Shown here in pieces: positions 45,204 through 64,000 of a stretch of 64,000 nt of DNA. The stretch is from Mycobacterium sp. 1465703.0 (lineage in GTDB: Bacteria > Actinomycetota > Actinomycetes > Mycobacteriales > Mycobacteriaceae). Each line of letters begins with the position of its first letter. Within the stretch, counting starts at the first letter, position 1. Location: positions 1 to 64,000 of the forward strand of contig NZ_LZKU01000232.1 of assembly GCF_001672975.1 (NCBI RefSeq), read 5' to 3'. The translations under genes and the position numbers were made by a program. Under the pieces are notes generated by a model. The model did not search any database and had not been told where the DNA came from. It saw only the letters and a program-made list of their open reading frames with translations.

Positions 45204-45398
45204 ATGCCCAAAGCCAAGACCCACAGTGGGGCGTCAAAACGGTTCCGGCGCACCGGAACCGGCAAGATCGTCCGCCAGCAGACCAATCGCCGGCACCTGC
45301 TCGAGCACAAGCCGTCGAAGCGAACCCGGCGCCTCGACGGCCGCGTCACGGTGTCGGCCAACGACACCAAGCGAGTAAACAGCCTGCTGAACGGCTGA
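45204..45398 (+). CDS. rpmI: 50S ribosomal protein L35
   Basis: This is a 64-residue basic ribosomal protein beginning [20 protein letters not shown], with the family pattern [17 protein letters not shown]. It lies 69 bases after infC in the usual infC-rpmI-rplT order. An AGAGGAAGC sequence precedes the ATG. Confidence 0.96.
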   Translation: MPKAKTHSGASKRFRRTGTGKIVRQQTNRRHLLEHKPSKRTRRLDGRVTVSANDTKRVNSLLNG

Positions 45399-45478
45399 CC
45401 ACCGCGCCGGCCAGACCCGCATCGCGAGCTGGCACGGCGACCTGACCCACACATTTTGAACGAGAGTAGGAACATCCC

Positions 45479-45874
45479 ATGGCACGCGTGAAGCGGGCGG
45501 TCAACGCCCACAAGAAGAGGCGCAGCATCCTGAAGGCCTCGAAGGGCTATCGCGGCCAGCGATCCCGGCTCTACCGCAAGGCCAAAGAGCAGCAGCTCCA
45601 TTCGCTGAACTACGCCTACCGCGACCGTCGGGCGCGCAAGGGCGAATTCCGCAAACTGTGGATCTCGCGCATCAACGCGGCGGCGCGCGCCAACGACATC
45701 ACCTACAACCGGCTGATCCAGGGCCTCAAGGCCGCTGGTGTGGAGGTCGACCGCAAGAACCTGGCCGACATCGCGATCGCCGACCCGGCCGCCTTCACGG
45801 CGCTGGTCGACATCGCCCGGGCCGCACTGCCCGAGGACGTCAACGCACCCTCGGATTCGGGGGAAGCGGCCTAA
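45479..45874 (+). CDS. rplT: 50S ribosomal protein L20
   Basis: This is a 131-residue basic 23S rRNA-binding assembly protein. It starts [19 protein letters not shown] and contains [34 protein letters not shown] and [13 protein letters not shown]. In Firmicutes and E. coli L20 represses its own operon; whether it acts on the leader here is not known. The last gene of the ribosomal trio, it is followed after 24 bases by tsnR. Confidence 0.96.
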   Translation: MARVKRAVNAHKKRRSILKASKGYRGQRSRLYRKAKEQQLHSLNYAYRDRRARKGEFRKLWISRINAAARANDITYNRLIQGLKAAGVEVDRKNLADIAIADPAAFTALVDIARAALPEDVNAPSDSGEAA

Positions 45875-45898
45875 CCGGCGGCGGGTGCGGACCGCCAG

Positions 45899-46699
45899 GT
45901 GCTGACCGAACGTTCGGCCAGGGTCGCCGCGGCGGTCAAACTGCACCGCCACGTCGGCCGTCGGCGGGCCAGCCGGCTCCTCGCCGAAGGACCTAACCTC
46001 ATCGAGGCCGCCGCCCGCCGAGGCCTGGTCCGCGAGCTATTCGTCACCGACGTCGCCCGGCAGCGGCATGCTTCGCTGCTGGCGACGTTGGATTCCGCGC
46101 GCTGCCCGGTCCACCCGATTACCGAGCGCGCGGCGAAAGCGCTTTCGGACACCGTCACCCCGGCGGGCCTGATCGCGGTATGCGAACTGCCGGCCACCCG
46201 ACTCGAGGACGTGCTGGCCGGTTCACCTCGGCTGGTCGCGATCGCCGTCGGAATCAGCGAACCGGGCAATGCCGGCACCCTCATCCGCCTCGCCGACGCG
46301 ATGGGCGCGGCCGGGGTGATCCTCGGCGGTCACAGCGTCGACCCGTACAACGGCAAATGCCTGCGCGCTTCGGCCGGCAGCATCTTCTCGGTCCCGGTGG
46401 TCGTCGCGCCGGACGCGCTCGCCGCCGTCGACGCGGTGCGCGCAGCGGGCCCGCAGCTGCTGGCCACCACGGTGGACGGTGAGACGCGGCTGGACGAGGC
46501 AACCGAACTGCTCGGCGCACCCACGGCGTGGTTGTTCGGGCCCGAATCACATGGCCTGCCAGGCGAAATCGCGGCGGCGGCCGACCACCGCATCCGCATC
46601 CCGATGGCCGGCGGCGCGGAGAGCCTGAATGTGGCCTCCGCCGCGGCCATCTGCCTGTATCAGAGCGCGCGGGCGCTCAGCCTGCCTACGCGGCCTTAG
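45899..46699 (+). CDS. tsnR: SpoU/TrmH-family rRNA (2'-O-ribose) methyltransferase
   Basis: This 266-residue SPOUT-class enzyme is the Rv1644 homologue. An N-terminal substrate-binding domain (RRRASRLLAEGPNLIEAAARRGLV) precedes the knotted SAM domain with VGISEPGNAGTLIRLADAMGAAGVI (motif 1), WLFGPESHGLP (motif 2) and IPMAGGAESLNVASAAAICLYQ (motif 3). It should methylate a 23S rRNA ribose; the name TsnR reflects similarity to thiostrepton-resistance enzymes, not proven resistance. GTG 45899 is the start. The end overlaps the convergent gene by 14 bases. Confidence 0.9.
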   Translation: MLTERSARVAAAVKLHRHVGRRRASRLLAEGPNLIEAAARRGLVRELFVTDVARQRHASLLATLDSARCPVHPITERAAKALSDTVTPAGLIAVCELPATRLEDVLAGSPRLVAIAVGISEPGNAGTLIRLADAMGAAGVILGGHSVDPYNGKCLRASAGSIFSVPVVVAPDALAAVDAVRAAGPQLLATTVDGETRLDEATELLGAPTAWLFGPESHGLPGEIAAAADHRIRIPMAGGAESLNVASAAAICLYQSARALSLPTRP

Positions 46700-47765
46700 C
46701 CGGCCGTTTCGGGCGGCCCCGCCCGGCGCGCAGGCCGGCCAACGACAACGTCGTGTGCACCAGGGAGCCGGCGCGTTCCATCAGAACCCGGGCGGGTTGC
46801 AGCGCGGGGTCGAACGGCGACTTTGGTCCTGGTGGGAAGTAGTGCATCGGCAGCCCGCGGCGATCGCGCGGCGGCGCCATGAACGGCGGGGCCTCGACCA
46901 GCGGCGCGTCGCTAGGTAGCCGTCCCTCGGCGCGACGGTAGGCGGCCAGCGCCCGCGGGTGCAGCCGGATTTCGTCGGGCACGGCCAGAAAAGCCAGTTC
47001 GACGACCTTGCCGAACAAGCGCAACAGCACCTCGTCGCCCGGTGTCCAGTGCAGTCCCGCCTTCTCGCGGACTGCGGGCTCGAAGAGTCCCGCGGCGATC
47101 CAGCGCTGACCGGCGACCAGCGGCTTGAAGAGCTGGTCCCAGACGGGCGTGGGCATCAACACGAATTTCGGCTTCGGGATGCGCATCTGGAAGATGTCCA
47201 GCGTCGCCCGGTTGATTTCGAGCGTCTCGCGGCCGGTCCGCTCCCAGTACTCCTGGAATTCTTCCCACGATTCGGGCACCGGCCGCATGCTCATCCCATA
47301 CATCCGGTACCACTGCACGTGCTCGTCGAACAGTTGCCGTTTCTCGGCCTCGGTCAAACCGCCGCAGAAGTACTCGGCCACCTTGACGATCAGCATGAAG
47401 AACGTGGCGTGCGCCCAGTAGAAGGTCTCCGGGTTGAGCGCGTGATAGCGCCGCCCGTCGGCGTCGGTTCCCTTGATGGTGTGGTGATAGCCGGTGATCT
47501 GCCGGCCGGTCTCCGATGCCCGGTCGCCGTCATAGACCACGCCCATGATCGGGTAGACCGACCGAGCCACCCGCTGCAGCGGCTCGCGCAGCAGGATGGA
47601 ATGTTCCTCGACGGCCGCGCCGAGTTCGGGATACATGTTCTGGATCGCGCCGATCCACACACCCATCATCCCGGTGCGCAGGTCACCAAAATACTTCCAG
47701 GTCAGGGAATCTGGTCCGAGCGGATCGGCGGATTCAGTCCCGCACGCATTCACAGTGCCAGTCAT
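46686..47765 (-). CDS. DUF2236 / MpaB-Lcp-type oxygenase (Rv1645c homologue)
   Basis: This is a 359-residue helical protein of the DUF2236 family, which includes latex-clearing protein and mpaB. These use a b-type heme or metal held by His residues for oxygen chemistry. Visible marks: SVYPIMGVVYDGDRA, YWAHATFFMLIVKVAEYF with the family His, EHVQWYRMYGMSMRPVPESW and the Arg/Trp-rich FQEYWERTG. No signal peptide is seen. The ATG 47765 follows an AGGAGG site. A perfect palindrome lies 38 bases upstream (47803-47818). The substrate is unknown. Confidence 0.82.
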   Translation of the reverse strand: MTGTVNACGTESADPLGPDSLTWKYFGDLRTGMMGVWIGAIQNMYPELGAAVEEHSILLREPLQRVARSVYPIMGVVYDGDRASETGRQITGYHHTIKGTDADGRRYHALNPETFYWAHATFFMLIVKVAEYFCGGLTEAEKRQLFDEHVQWYRMYGMSMRPVPESWEEFQEYWERTGRETLEINRATLDIFQMRIPKPKFVLMPTPVWDQLFKPLVAGQRWIAAGLFEPAVREKAGLHWTPGDEVLLRLFGKVVELAFLAVPDEIRLHPRALAAYRRAEGRLPSDAPLVEAPPFMAPPRDRRGLPMHYFPPGPKSPFDPALQPARVLMERAGSLVHTTLSLAGLRAGRGRPKRPAKAA

Positions 47766-47802
47766 CGCTGCCTCCTGCTCCGATTGCGCTCACGATAACT
47801 TT

Positions 47803-47818
47803 GACAACGGGTGTTGTC
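47803..47818. promoter_or_regulatory. Palindromic operator candidate ahead of the DUF2236 gene
   Basis: GACAAC-gggt-GTTGTC is a perfect 6-4-6 inverted repeat between the divergent DUF2236 and adenylate cyclase genes. It is 38 bases from the DUF2236 start and about 160 from the cyclase start. The form suits a TetR-type dimer. Confidence 0.5.
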
Positions 47819-47964
47819 TACGATTTCGGCGTGGTGTTCGCAGGTGTGTTATCGAGCTTCCACGTCGGTGTGGCAACACGGTGACCAGTCTGTTCGGCTG
47901 CGAGGTGTGACGCAGATGGCAGAACTGTCCCCGGCTGTCGTTGCCCGCTTCTGGCGAAAACAAA

Positions 47965-47970
47965 TAACCT
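47965..47970 (+). promoter_or_regulatory. -10 element of the cyclase gene, leaderless arrangement
   Basis: TAACCT, exactly six bases (GGCCAG), then GTG 47977. Confidence 0.5.
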
Positions 47971-47976
47971 GGCCAG

Positions 47977-48894
47977 GTGGAACTCCCGCGTCGCGATCCG
48001 GACCCGGGCGAGCCCGAAGAACACCCGGTGCAAACCGCTCCGCGACGTTCTCCACTGTCGGTGCACAACGCGACCCAATGGCTGGACAGCCGCAACCGCA
48101 GCCCCGGGGCGGTTGCCCTCATTCGGCGTGCGCGCCGGCTGCTGCCAGGCGACCCCGAGTTCGGCGACCCACTGTCCACGGCGGGCGATGGAGGCCCCCG
48201 TGCGGCGGCCCGCGCGGCCGACCGGCTGCTGGGCGACCGCGACGCGGTGTCTCGTGAGGTCAGCCTCGGGGTGCTGCAGGTGTGGCAGGCGCTCACCGAG
48301 GGGGTGTCCCGTCGCCCGGCCAATCCCGAGGTGACGCTGGTCTTCACCGACCTGGTCGGCTTCTCGGCGTGGTCCCTGCAAGCCGGCGACGACGCAGCGC
48401 TGGCGCTGCTCCGGCAGGTGGCGCGGGCCCTCGAGCCACCCTTGCTCGATGCGGGAGGACACATCGTCAAGCGGATGGGCGACGGTCTCATGGCGGTGTT
48501 CGGCGATCCGATGGTCGCCGTGCGGGCCGTGCTGGCCGCCAAGCAGGCGCTGAAATCGGTCGAGGTGGAGGGCTACACACCCCGCATGCGGGTGGGCATC
48601 CACACCGGGCGCCCGCAGCGGCTGGCCGCCGATTGGCTCGGCGTCGATGTGAATATCGCCGCACGAGTTATGGAAAGAGCCACCAAGGGTGGAATCATGG
48701 TGTCGAGTTCAACGTTAGATCTCATACCGCAAAGCGAGTTGGACGCGTTGGGCGTCGAGGCCAAACGCACCAGGAAGCCGGTTTTCGGGGCGAAGCCCAC
48801 CGGTGTTCCGGCAGATTTGGCGATATATCGCCTCAAGACTCTTAAGGAGTTGTCAGGCCCTGATGACGCAGCCGAGACGAAATCGCAGCCATAA
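47977..48894 (+). CDS. Class III adenylate cyclase (Rv1647 homologue)
   Basis: This is a 305-residue soluble cyclase. The N-terminal ~105 residues are helical and may be regulatory. The cyclase domain runs from about 115 to 285: VTLVFTDLVGFSAWSL has the first metal Asp, HIVKRMGDGLMAVFGDP the second metal Asp and substrate Lys, RMRVGIHTGRPQ follows, and DWLGVDVNIAARVMERA contains the transition-state Asn/Arg. It should make cAMP from ATP. In M. tuberculosis Rv1647 is active over a broad pH range. The GTG start is chosen from the -10 spacing. The rhomboid-like gene follows after three bases. Confidence 0.92.
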   Translation: MELPRRDPDPGEPEEHPVQTAPRRSPLSVHNATQWLDSRNRSPGAVALIRRARRLLPGDPEFGDPLSTAGDGGPRAAARAADRLLGDRDAVSREVSLGVLQVWQALTEGVSRRPANPEVTLVFTDLVGFSAWSLQAGDDAALALLRQVARALEPPLLDAGGHIVKRMGDGLMAVFGDPMVAVRAVLAAKQALKSVEVEGYTPRMRVGIHTGRPQRLAADWLGVDVNIAARVMERATKGGIMVSSSTLDLIPQSELDALGVEAKRTRKPVFGAKPTGVPADLAIYRLKTLKELSGPDDAAETKSQP

Positions 48895-48897
48895 TGG

Positions 48898-50938
<2,041 letters not shown>

Positions 50939-50939
<1 letters not shown>

Positions 50940-53434
50940 TGCGGGTTCCGTACAGCTGGCTACGTGAGATCGTGGCGGCCGGCGCCCCGGACTGGGACGT
51001 CGCCCCCGCCGAGCTCGAGCAGACGCTGATCCGCATCGGCCACGAGGTCGAAGAGGTCGCCGCCCTTGGCCCGGTCGACGGCCCGCTGACCGTGGGCCGG
51101 GTCACCGGCATCGAAGAGCTGACCGGTTTCAAGAAACCGATCCGGTTCTGCCACGTCGACGTGGGTGACCAAGAAGACCGCGAAATCGTCTGCGGCGCAA
51201 CCAATTTCGATGTGGGAGACCTCGTCGTCGCGGCGCTGCCCGGCACCACCTTGCCCGGCGACTTCACAATCGCCTCCCGCAAGACCTACGGCCGCACCTC
51301 CGACGGAATGATCTGCTCGGCAGCAGAACTCGGTTTGGGTGTCGACCACTCCGGAATCCTGGTACTGCCGCCGGGCACCGCCGACCCCGGAGCCCGCGGC
51401 ACAGCGGTATTGGGACTCGACGACGTCGTCTTCCACCTGGCGATCACGCCCGACCGCGGTTACGGCATGTCGTTGCGCGGGTTGGCCCGCGAGATCGCCT
51501 GCGGCTACGACCTGGACTTCGTCGATCCCGCCAGTAGCCAGGTGGTCAAGCCGCTGCCGGTCAACGGCGAGGCCTGGCCGCTGACGGTGCAGCCCGACAC
51601 CGGCGTGCGGCGATTCGCGCTGCGACCGGTGACCGGCATAGATCCCGGTGCCGTGTCACCGTGGTGGCTGCAGCGCCGGCTGTTGTTATCCGGCATCCGG
51701 CCGACATCGCCGGCGGTCGACGTGACCAACTACGTGATGCTCGAGCTCGGTCACCCCATGCACGCCCACGACCGCAACCGCATCACCGGCGGCTTCGTCG
51801 TGCGATTCGCCCGGCCCGGCGAAACCGTGGTCACCCTCGACGACATCGAGCGCAAGCTCGAGCCGGTCGACGTCCTCATCGTCGACGACACCGCGACCAC
51901 CGCCATCGGCGGCGTGATGGGCGCGGCCAGCACCGAGGTGCGCGCCGACTCGACCGATGTGCTGCTGGAAGCCGCGGTCTGGGACCCGGCCGCCGTCTCG
52001 CGCACCCAGCGCAGACTCCACCTGCCCAGCGAAGCCGCCCGCCGCTACGAGCGGGGCGTGGATCCATCGATCTCGGTGGCCGCGCTGGACCGGTGCGCCG
52101 CACTGCTCGCCGACATCGCCGGTGGCGTCGTGGCGGAGGGTCTGACCGATTGGCGCGGCGACCCGCCACGCGACGACTGGGCGCTACCCCCGATCGAGAT
52201 CGCCGCGGACCTGCCGGATCGCGTCGCCGGGGTGAGCTACGCCCCGGGCACGACCGCCAAGCGGCTCCGCCAAATCGGCGCCGACGTCGCGGACCGGGGC
52301 GACACCTTGACGGTGACGCCACCCAGCTGGCGACCCGACCTGGTGCAACCCGCCGACCTCGTCGAAGAGGTGCTGCGACTCGAGGGGCTGGAAGTCATCC
52401 CGTCTGTGTTGCCCTCGGCACCGGCGGGCCGCGGCCTGTCCGCCGGGCAGCAGCGTCGCCGCGCCATCGGCAAGTCACTGGCCCTGTCCGGTTATGTCGA
52501 GATTTTGCCGACCCCGTTCTTGCCCGCGGGCGTGTTCGACCTGTGGGGATTGCCTGACGACGACCCGCGCCGCACCACCACCAACGTGCTCAATCCACTG
52601 GAGGCAGACCGTCCGCAGCTGGCTACCACCCTGCTGCCCGCCCTGCTGGAAGCCTTGGTGCGCAACGTATCTCGCGGCCTCGTCGACGTTTCACTGTATG
52701 CCCTGGCACAGGTGGTCCAGCCGACCGCGGAAACCCGCGCGGTGCAGCTGATCCCCGTCGACCGCCGGCCCACCGACGCCGAGATCGCCGTGCTCGACGC
52801 GTCGTTACCGCGACAACCCGAGCACGTCGCCGCGGTGCTGACCGGCCTGCGTGAACACCGCGGGCCCTGGGGTCCCGGCCGTCGCGCCGAAGCCGCCGAC
52901 GCGTTCGAGGCGGTGCGAATCATCGCCCGCGCCAGCGGAATCGATGTGCGGTTACGCGCGGCGCAGTACCTGCCGTGGCATCCGGGGCGCTGCGCCGAAG
53001 TGCTGGTCGGGGACACTTCGGTGGGTTACGCCGGCCAGTTGCATCCCGCCGTGATCGAGCGCTCCGGGCTGCCCAAGGGCACCTGCGCCCTCGAGCTCAA
53101 CCTCGACGCGATGCCCATCACGTCGGCGTTGCCCGCCCCCCGGGTGTCGCCGTTCCCGGCGGTGTTCCAGGACGTCAGCCTGGTGGTGCCCGCGCAGGTA
53201 CCGGCTCAGGCGGTGGCCGACGCCGTCCGCGAAGGCGCGGGGGAGTTGCTGGAAGACATTCAATTGTTCGACGTCTTCACCGGCCCGCAGATCGGTGAGG
53301 ACCGCAAATCGCTGACCTTCGCGCTGCGGTTCCGGGCGCCGGACCGCACGCTGACCGAGGACGACGCCACCGCGGCTCGTGACGCCGCGGTGCGCCGTGC
53401 CGCCGAGGCGGTCGGTGCGGAGTTGCGCGGATAG
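50939..53434 (+). CDS. pheT: Phenylalanyl-tRNA synthetase beta subunit
   Basis: This is an 831-residue subunit with editing and tRNA-anticodon functions. Domain order: EMAP/OB tRNA-binding domain ([15 protein letters not shown]..., about 50-160), B3/B4 editing domain (about 215-400, with [18 protein letters not shown]), B5 (about 405-480), the catalytic-like core (about 490-720) and the C-terminal FDX-ACB anticodon-binding domain (about 738-830, [18 protein letters not shown]). ATG 50939 overlaps the pheS stop. argC starts 46 bases after the stop; M. tuberculosis has PE_PGRS30 in this gap. Confidence 0.96.
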
Positions 53435-53454
53435 TGGAATGGATTTGCAAAGCA

Positions 53455-55728
<2,274 letters not shown>

Positions 55729-55732
<4 letters not shown>

Positions 55733-56612
55733 GCTCTGCCACCGAAGCCCTGCCCACCGACGTCAAAGCGCAGGTGCTCGCCGAGGCCCTGCCCTGGCTC
55801 AAGCAACTGCACGGCAAGATCGTCGTCATCAAGTACGGCGGCAACGCCATGACCGACGACACGTTGCGGCACGCCTTCGCCGCCGACATGGCGTTTCTGC
55901 GTAACTGCGGTATCCATCCCGTCGTCGTGCACGGCGGCGGCCCACAGATCACCGCCATGCTGCGCCGGCTCGGCATCGCGGGCGACTTCAAGGGCGGATT
56001 CCGGGTCACCACACCGGAAGTGCTCGACGTGGCGCGAATGGTGCTGTTCGGCCAAGTCGGCCGCGAACTGGTCAACCTGATCAACGCACACGGACCCTAT
56101 GCCGTGGGCATCACCGGCGAGGACGCCCAGTTGTTCACCGCGGTGCGGCGCAGCGTCACGGTGGACGGCGTGGCCACCGACATCGGCCTGGTAGGAGACG
56201 TGGAACGGGTGAACACCGCCGCAGTACTGGATTTGATTGCCGCACGGCGGATTCCGGTGGTGTCGACGCTGGCGCCGGACGCCGAAGGCGTGGTGCACAA
56301 CATCAACGCCGACACTGCCGCGGCGGCGCTGGCCGAGGCGCTGCACGCCGAGAAGCTGTTGATGCTCACCGATGTCGAAGGCCTGTACACGAGCTGGCCG
56401 AACCGCGACTCGCTGGTCAGCGAAATCGACACCGCCACATTGTCACAACTGCTACCCACGCTGGAGGCGGGCATGATTCCCAAAGTCGAAGCCTGTCTGC
56501 GGGCAGTGAACGCTGGGGTGCCGAGTGCGCACGTCATCGACGGGCGGGTCGAACACTGCGTGCTGGTCGAGCTTTTCACCGACGAAGGCACCGGCACCAA
56601 GGTGGTGAGCGC

Positions 56613-56616
<4 letters not shown>
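55729..56616 (+). CDS. argB: Acetylglutamate kinase
   Basis: This 295-residue amino-acid kinase phosphorylates N-acetylglutamate and is the usual arginine-feedback point. [11 protein letters not shown] is the phosphate-binding Lys/Gly loop. [11 protein letters not shown] binds substrate. A C-terminal LTDVEGLY and GAGMI-like [15 protein letters not shown] contain the catalytic Asp and Lys. The N-terminal helix ([22 protein letters not shown]) is of the arginine-sensitive hexameric type. Starts and stops overlap both neighbours by four bases. Confidence 0.97.
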
Positions 56617-59220
<2,604 letters not shown>

Positions 59221-59247
59221 GCGCTTCAACCTGAAGGAGATTGGTTC

Positions 59248-61880
<2,633 letters not shown>

Positions 61881-61896
61881 GATGATCTTGGTTTCC

Positions 61897-61925
61897 CTGA
61901 CGACCGGTGCCGGGCGGACTAGACT
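61897..61925 (+). promoter_or_regulatory. Candidate pks10 promoter
   Basis: CTGACG (61897-61902) and TAGACT (61920-61925) are separated by 17 bases, about 65 bases before the pks10 ATG. A GGGGTGGGAG ribosome-site region lies just before the ATG. Confidence 0.5.
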
Positions 61926-61991
61926 TCGTGCTCAAGCCGATCCGGTTGAACGATTCGCGCCGGGTCCTCGTCACCAAGGGGTGGGAGAACA

Positions 61992-63053
61992 ATGAGCGTC
62001 GTCGCCGGCGTCTTCGGTGCGTTACCGCCGCACCGATACTCGCAGCGCGAACTCACCGACTTCTTCGTCAGCATTCCCGAGTTCGAGGGCTACGAAGACA
62101 TCGTTCGGCAGCTGCATGCCAGCGCCAAAGTGGGCAGCCGTCATCTGGTCCTGCCGCTCGAGCAATACCCCGCGCTAACCGACTTCGGGATGGCGAACCG
62201 GATCTTCACCGAGCACGCCGTGAAGCTGAGCTGCGAGGCGTTGTCCGGCGCGCTCGACGAGGCGGGACTGCGGCCGCAGGACGTGGACGTGCTCATCACC
62301 ACCACTGTCACCGGCCTGGCGGTGCCCTCGGTGGACGCCCGGATCGCCGCGCGGCTCGGCCTGCGTGACGATGTGCGGCGGGTGCCGCTGTTCGGGCTCG
62401 GCTGCGTGGCCGGGGCCGCGGGGGTGGCCCGGGTGAACGACTATCTGCGCGGTGCGCCGGACGCCGTGGCCGCGCTGGTCTCCGTCGAGCTCTGTTCGCT
62501 GACTTACCCCGGATACAAGCCGTCGCTGGCCGGTCTGGTCGGCAGCGCACTGTTCGCCGACGGGGCGGCGGCGGTAGTGGCGGTCGGCGAGCGGCGGGCC
62601 GAACAAATGGTCGCCGGCGGGCCCAGCATCGTGGATTCGCGCAGCCATCTGTATCCCGATTCGCTGCGCACCATGGGGTTCGACGTGGGCGCCACCGGCT
62701 TCGAGCTGGTGCTGTCCAAGGACGTCGCGGCGGTCGTGGAGCAATACATCGAAGACGATGTCACCCAGTTCCTCGGGGCGCACGGCTTGACCACGAGCGA
62801 CATCGGTGCGTATGTCAGCCATCCCGGCGGCCCCAAGGTCATCGAGGCGATCAACGCGGCGCTCAGCCTGCCGCCGGAGGCGCTCGAACTCACCTGGCGT
62901 TCACTTGGCGAGATCGGCAACCTGTCCTCGGCGTCGGTGTTGCACGTGCTGCGCGACACCATGGCCAAGCCGCCGCCGAGCGACAGCCCCGGTCTGATGC
63001 TCGCGATGGGTCCAGGATTCTGTTCCGAACTGGTGTTGTTGCGTTGGCATTGA
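61992..63053 (+). CDS. pks10: Type III polyketide synthase (Pks10-like)
   Basis: This is a 353-residue chalcone-synthase-type homodimer. The catalytic triad is visible: Cys in [17 protein letters not shown], His in [15 protein letters not shown] and Asn in [26 protein letters not shown] is the C-terminal signature. Length equals M. tuberculosis Pks10. It should extend a starter acyl-CoA with malonyl-CoA without ACP. Pks10 is linked in the literature to phthiocerol-related lipid synthesis, but the product here is not shown. ATG 61992 has a GGGAG-type site upstream. A type I PKS follows 49 bases later. Confidence 0.94.
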   Translation: MSVVAGVFGALPPHRYSQRELTDFFVSIPEFEGYEDIVRQLHASAKVGSRHLVLPLEQYPALTDFGMANRIFTEHAVKLSCEALSGALDEAGLRPQDVDVLITTTVTGLAVPSVDARIAARLGLRDDVRRVPLFGLGCVAGAAGVARVNDYLRGAPDAVAALVSVELCSLTYPGYKPSLAGLVGSALFADGAAAVVAVGERRAEQMVAGGPSIVDSRSHLYPDSLRTMGFDVGATGFELVLSKDVAAVVEQYIEDDVTQFLGAHGLTTSDIGAYVSHPGGPKVIEAINAALSLPPEALELTWRSLGEIGNLSSASVLHVLRDTMAKPPPSDSPGLMLAMGPGFCSELVLLRWH

Positions 63054-63102
63054 TCCTCTCCCGCGGAAGTATCGCTGTGAGTGACACGAGAGCTCGCCTC
63101 CG

Positions 63103-64000
63103 ATGAGCGGCAACACCGATGAGCTGATCAAAGCTCTCCGTCAATCGCTGAAAGAAAACGAGCGGCTCAAACGGGAGAACCGCCAGTATCTGGCTGCCGC
63201 AACCGAACCGGTGGCGGTGGTGGGAATGGGTTGCCGGTACCCGGGCGGAGTGAATTCGCCAGAGGCGTTGTGGCAGATGGTGGTTGAGGGCCGCGATGTG
63301 GTCTCCGACTTTCCCGGGGACCGCGGCTGGGACCTCTCTGGGCTGTTCGACGCCGATCCCGACGCGGTGGGCAAGTCGTACGCGCGGTGCGGCGGGTTCC
63401 TTTCGGATGTCGCCGATTTCGATGCCGCGTTCTTCGGGATCGCCCCCAGCGAGGCGCTGGCGATGGATCCGCAACAGCGCCTGCTGCTCGAAGTGTCCTG
63501 GGAGGCGTTGGAGCGGGCCGGAATTGACCCCGCCGGCCTGCGCGGCTCGGCGACCGGGGTGTTCGCCGGGATATTTCACGGCTCCTACGGGGGCCAGGGC
63601 CGGGTACCGGGGCACTTGGAGCGCTATGGGCTGCGCGGTTCGACACTGAGTGTGGCATCGGGTCGGGTGGCCTATTCGCTGGGGTTCGAAGGCCCCGCGG
63701 TTTCGGTTGACACGGCGTGTTCGTCGTCGTTGGTGGCCCTGCATCTGGCGGCGCAGTCGTTGCGTGCCGGCGAGTGTGACCTGGCGTTGGCCGGCGGTGT
63801 GACGGTGATGGCCACACCGGCGATGTTCATCGAGTTCAGCAGGCAGCGGGCGCTGGCCGCCGATGGTCGATGCAAGGCGTACGCCGGTGCCGCTGACGGC
63901 ACCGGCTTCTCCGAAGGCGTCGGTGTGCTGGTGGTGGAACGTCTGGCCGACGCCCGGCGGCTGGGGCATCCGGTGCTGGCCGTGGTGCGCGGTTCGGCGG
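63103..64000 (+). CDS. Modular type I polyketide synthase, N-terminal part (pks7-like, partial)
   Basis: This is the start of a large PKS gene that runs off the right edge; 299 residues are visible. Residues 1-35 are a charged docking helix ([24 protein letters not shown]). The ketosynthase begins at about residue 38 ([13 protein letters not shown]). The active-site Cys lies in [15 protein letters not shown], and [24 protein letters not shown] is conserved. ATG 63103 is the start. Its position after pks10 matches pks7 of M. tuberculosis, but gene identity is not certain from the KS alone. Confidence 0.88.
   Translation, partial: MSGNTDELIKALRQSLKENERLKRENRQYLAAATEPVAVVGMGCRYPGGVNSPEALWQMVVEGRDVVSDFPGDRGWDLSGLFDADPDAVGKSYARCGGFLSDVADFDAAFFGIAPSEALAMDPQQRLLLEVSWEALERAGIDPAGLRGSATGVFAGIFHGSYGGQGRVPGHLERYGLRGSTLSVASGRVAYSLGFEGPAVSVDTACSSSLVALHLAAQSLRAGECDLALAGGVTVMATPAMFIEFSRQRALAADGRCKAYAGAADGTGFSEGVGVLVVERLADARRLGHPVLAVVRGSA

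Overview
The window is high-GC actinobacterial DNA with mycobacterial gene content and order, most likely from a slow-growing non-tuberculous Mycobacterium. Its backbone follows, gene by gene, the M. tuberculosis Rv1626-Rv1661 stretch: pdtaR, an Rv1627c/Rv1628c pair, polA, rpsA, coaE, uvrB, an Rv1634 MFS, capA, the TB15.3 universal stress protein, an Rv1637c hydrolase, uvrA, Rv1638A, Rv1639c, lysX, infC-rpmI-rplT-tsnR, Rv1645c, Rv1647, Rv1648, pheST, argCJBDFRGH, pks10 and a pks7-type PKS. This correspondence comes from recognising protein sequences, not from a database search. PE17 and PE_PGRS30, which sit in this stretch in M. tuberculosis, are absent.

Three accessory blocks interrupt the backbone. 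(1) 1-2550 holds the 3' end of a nonribosomal peptide synthetase whose last module reads C-T with no A domain, an ICMT-like membrane methyltransferase, and an AT-richer stretch with one small exported ORF and palindromes. A CAA-anticodon tRNA follows. The first 77 bases are a perfect inverted copy of 181-257, so the window may begin at an assembly or amplification fold-back. (2) 10868-19692 holds a DNA-repair operon (a LigD-type ligase, a LigD-type polymerase/primase and an Fpg/Nei glycosylase), a DUF402 gene, and an Rv1747-like FHA-ABC exporter divergent from a PknF-like Ser/Thr kinase. (3) 29947-39061 holds a possible LuxI-fold/GNAT N-acyltransferase, a cytochrome P450, a membrane GGDEF protein, a small methyltransferase, an Rv1354c-like GAF-GGDEF-EAL protein, an Rv1355c (MoeY)-like E1/nitroreductase fusion and a TetR regulator.

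The right third is core metabolism. infC-rpmI-rplT-tsnR is preceded by a long leader with a strong intrinsic terminator. pheS-pheT overlap. The arginine genes run as a nearly gap-free overlapping operon behind a palindromic ARG-box candidate. A type III PKS (pks10) and the start of a type I PKS (pks7-like) close the window.

Regulatory signals are readable in several places. uvrB and uvrA both carry a TTGTCGGT(G/A)-N8-TANNNT element of the PafBC (RecA-independent damage) type. At least six genes have a -10 element exactly six bases before a GTG or ATG start, which predicts leaderless mRNAs. infC, and probably the DUF402 gene, start at ATC. The most intriguing accessory locus is block 3, where a possible acyl-signal synthase and P450 sit beside c-di-GMP enzymes and the E1/nitroreductase fusion, with a 22-bp palindrome ahead of the acyltransferase.
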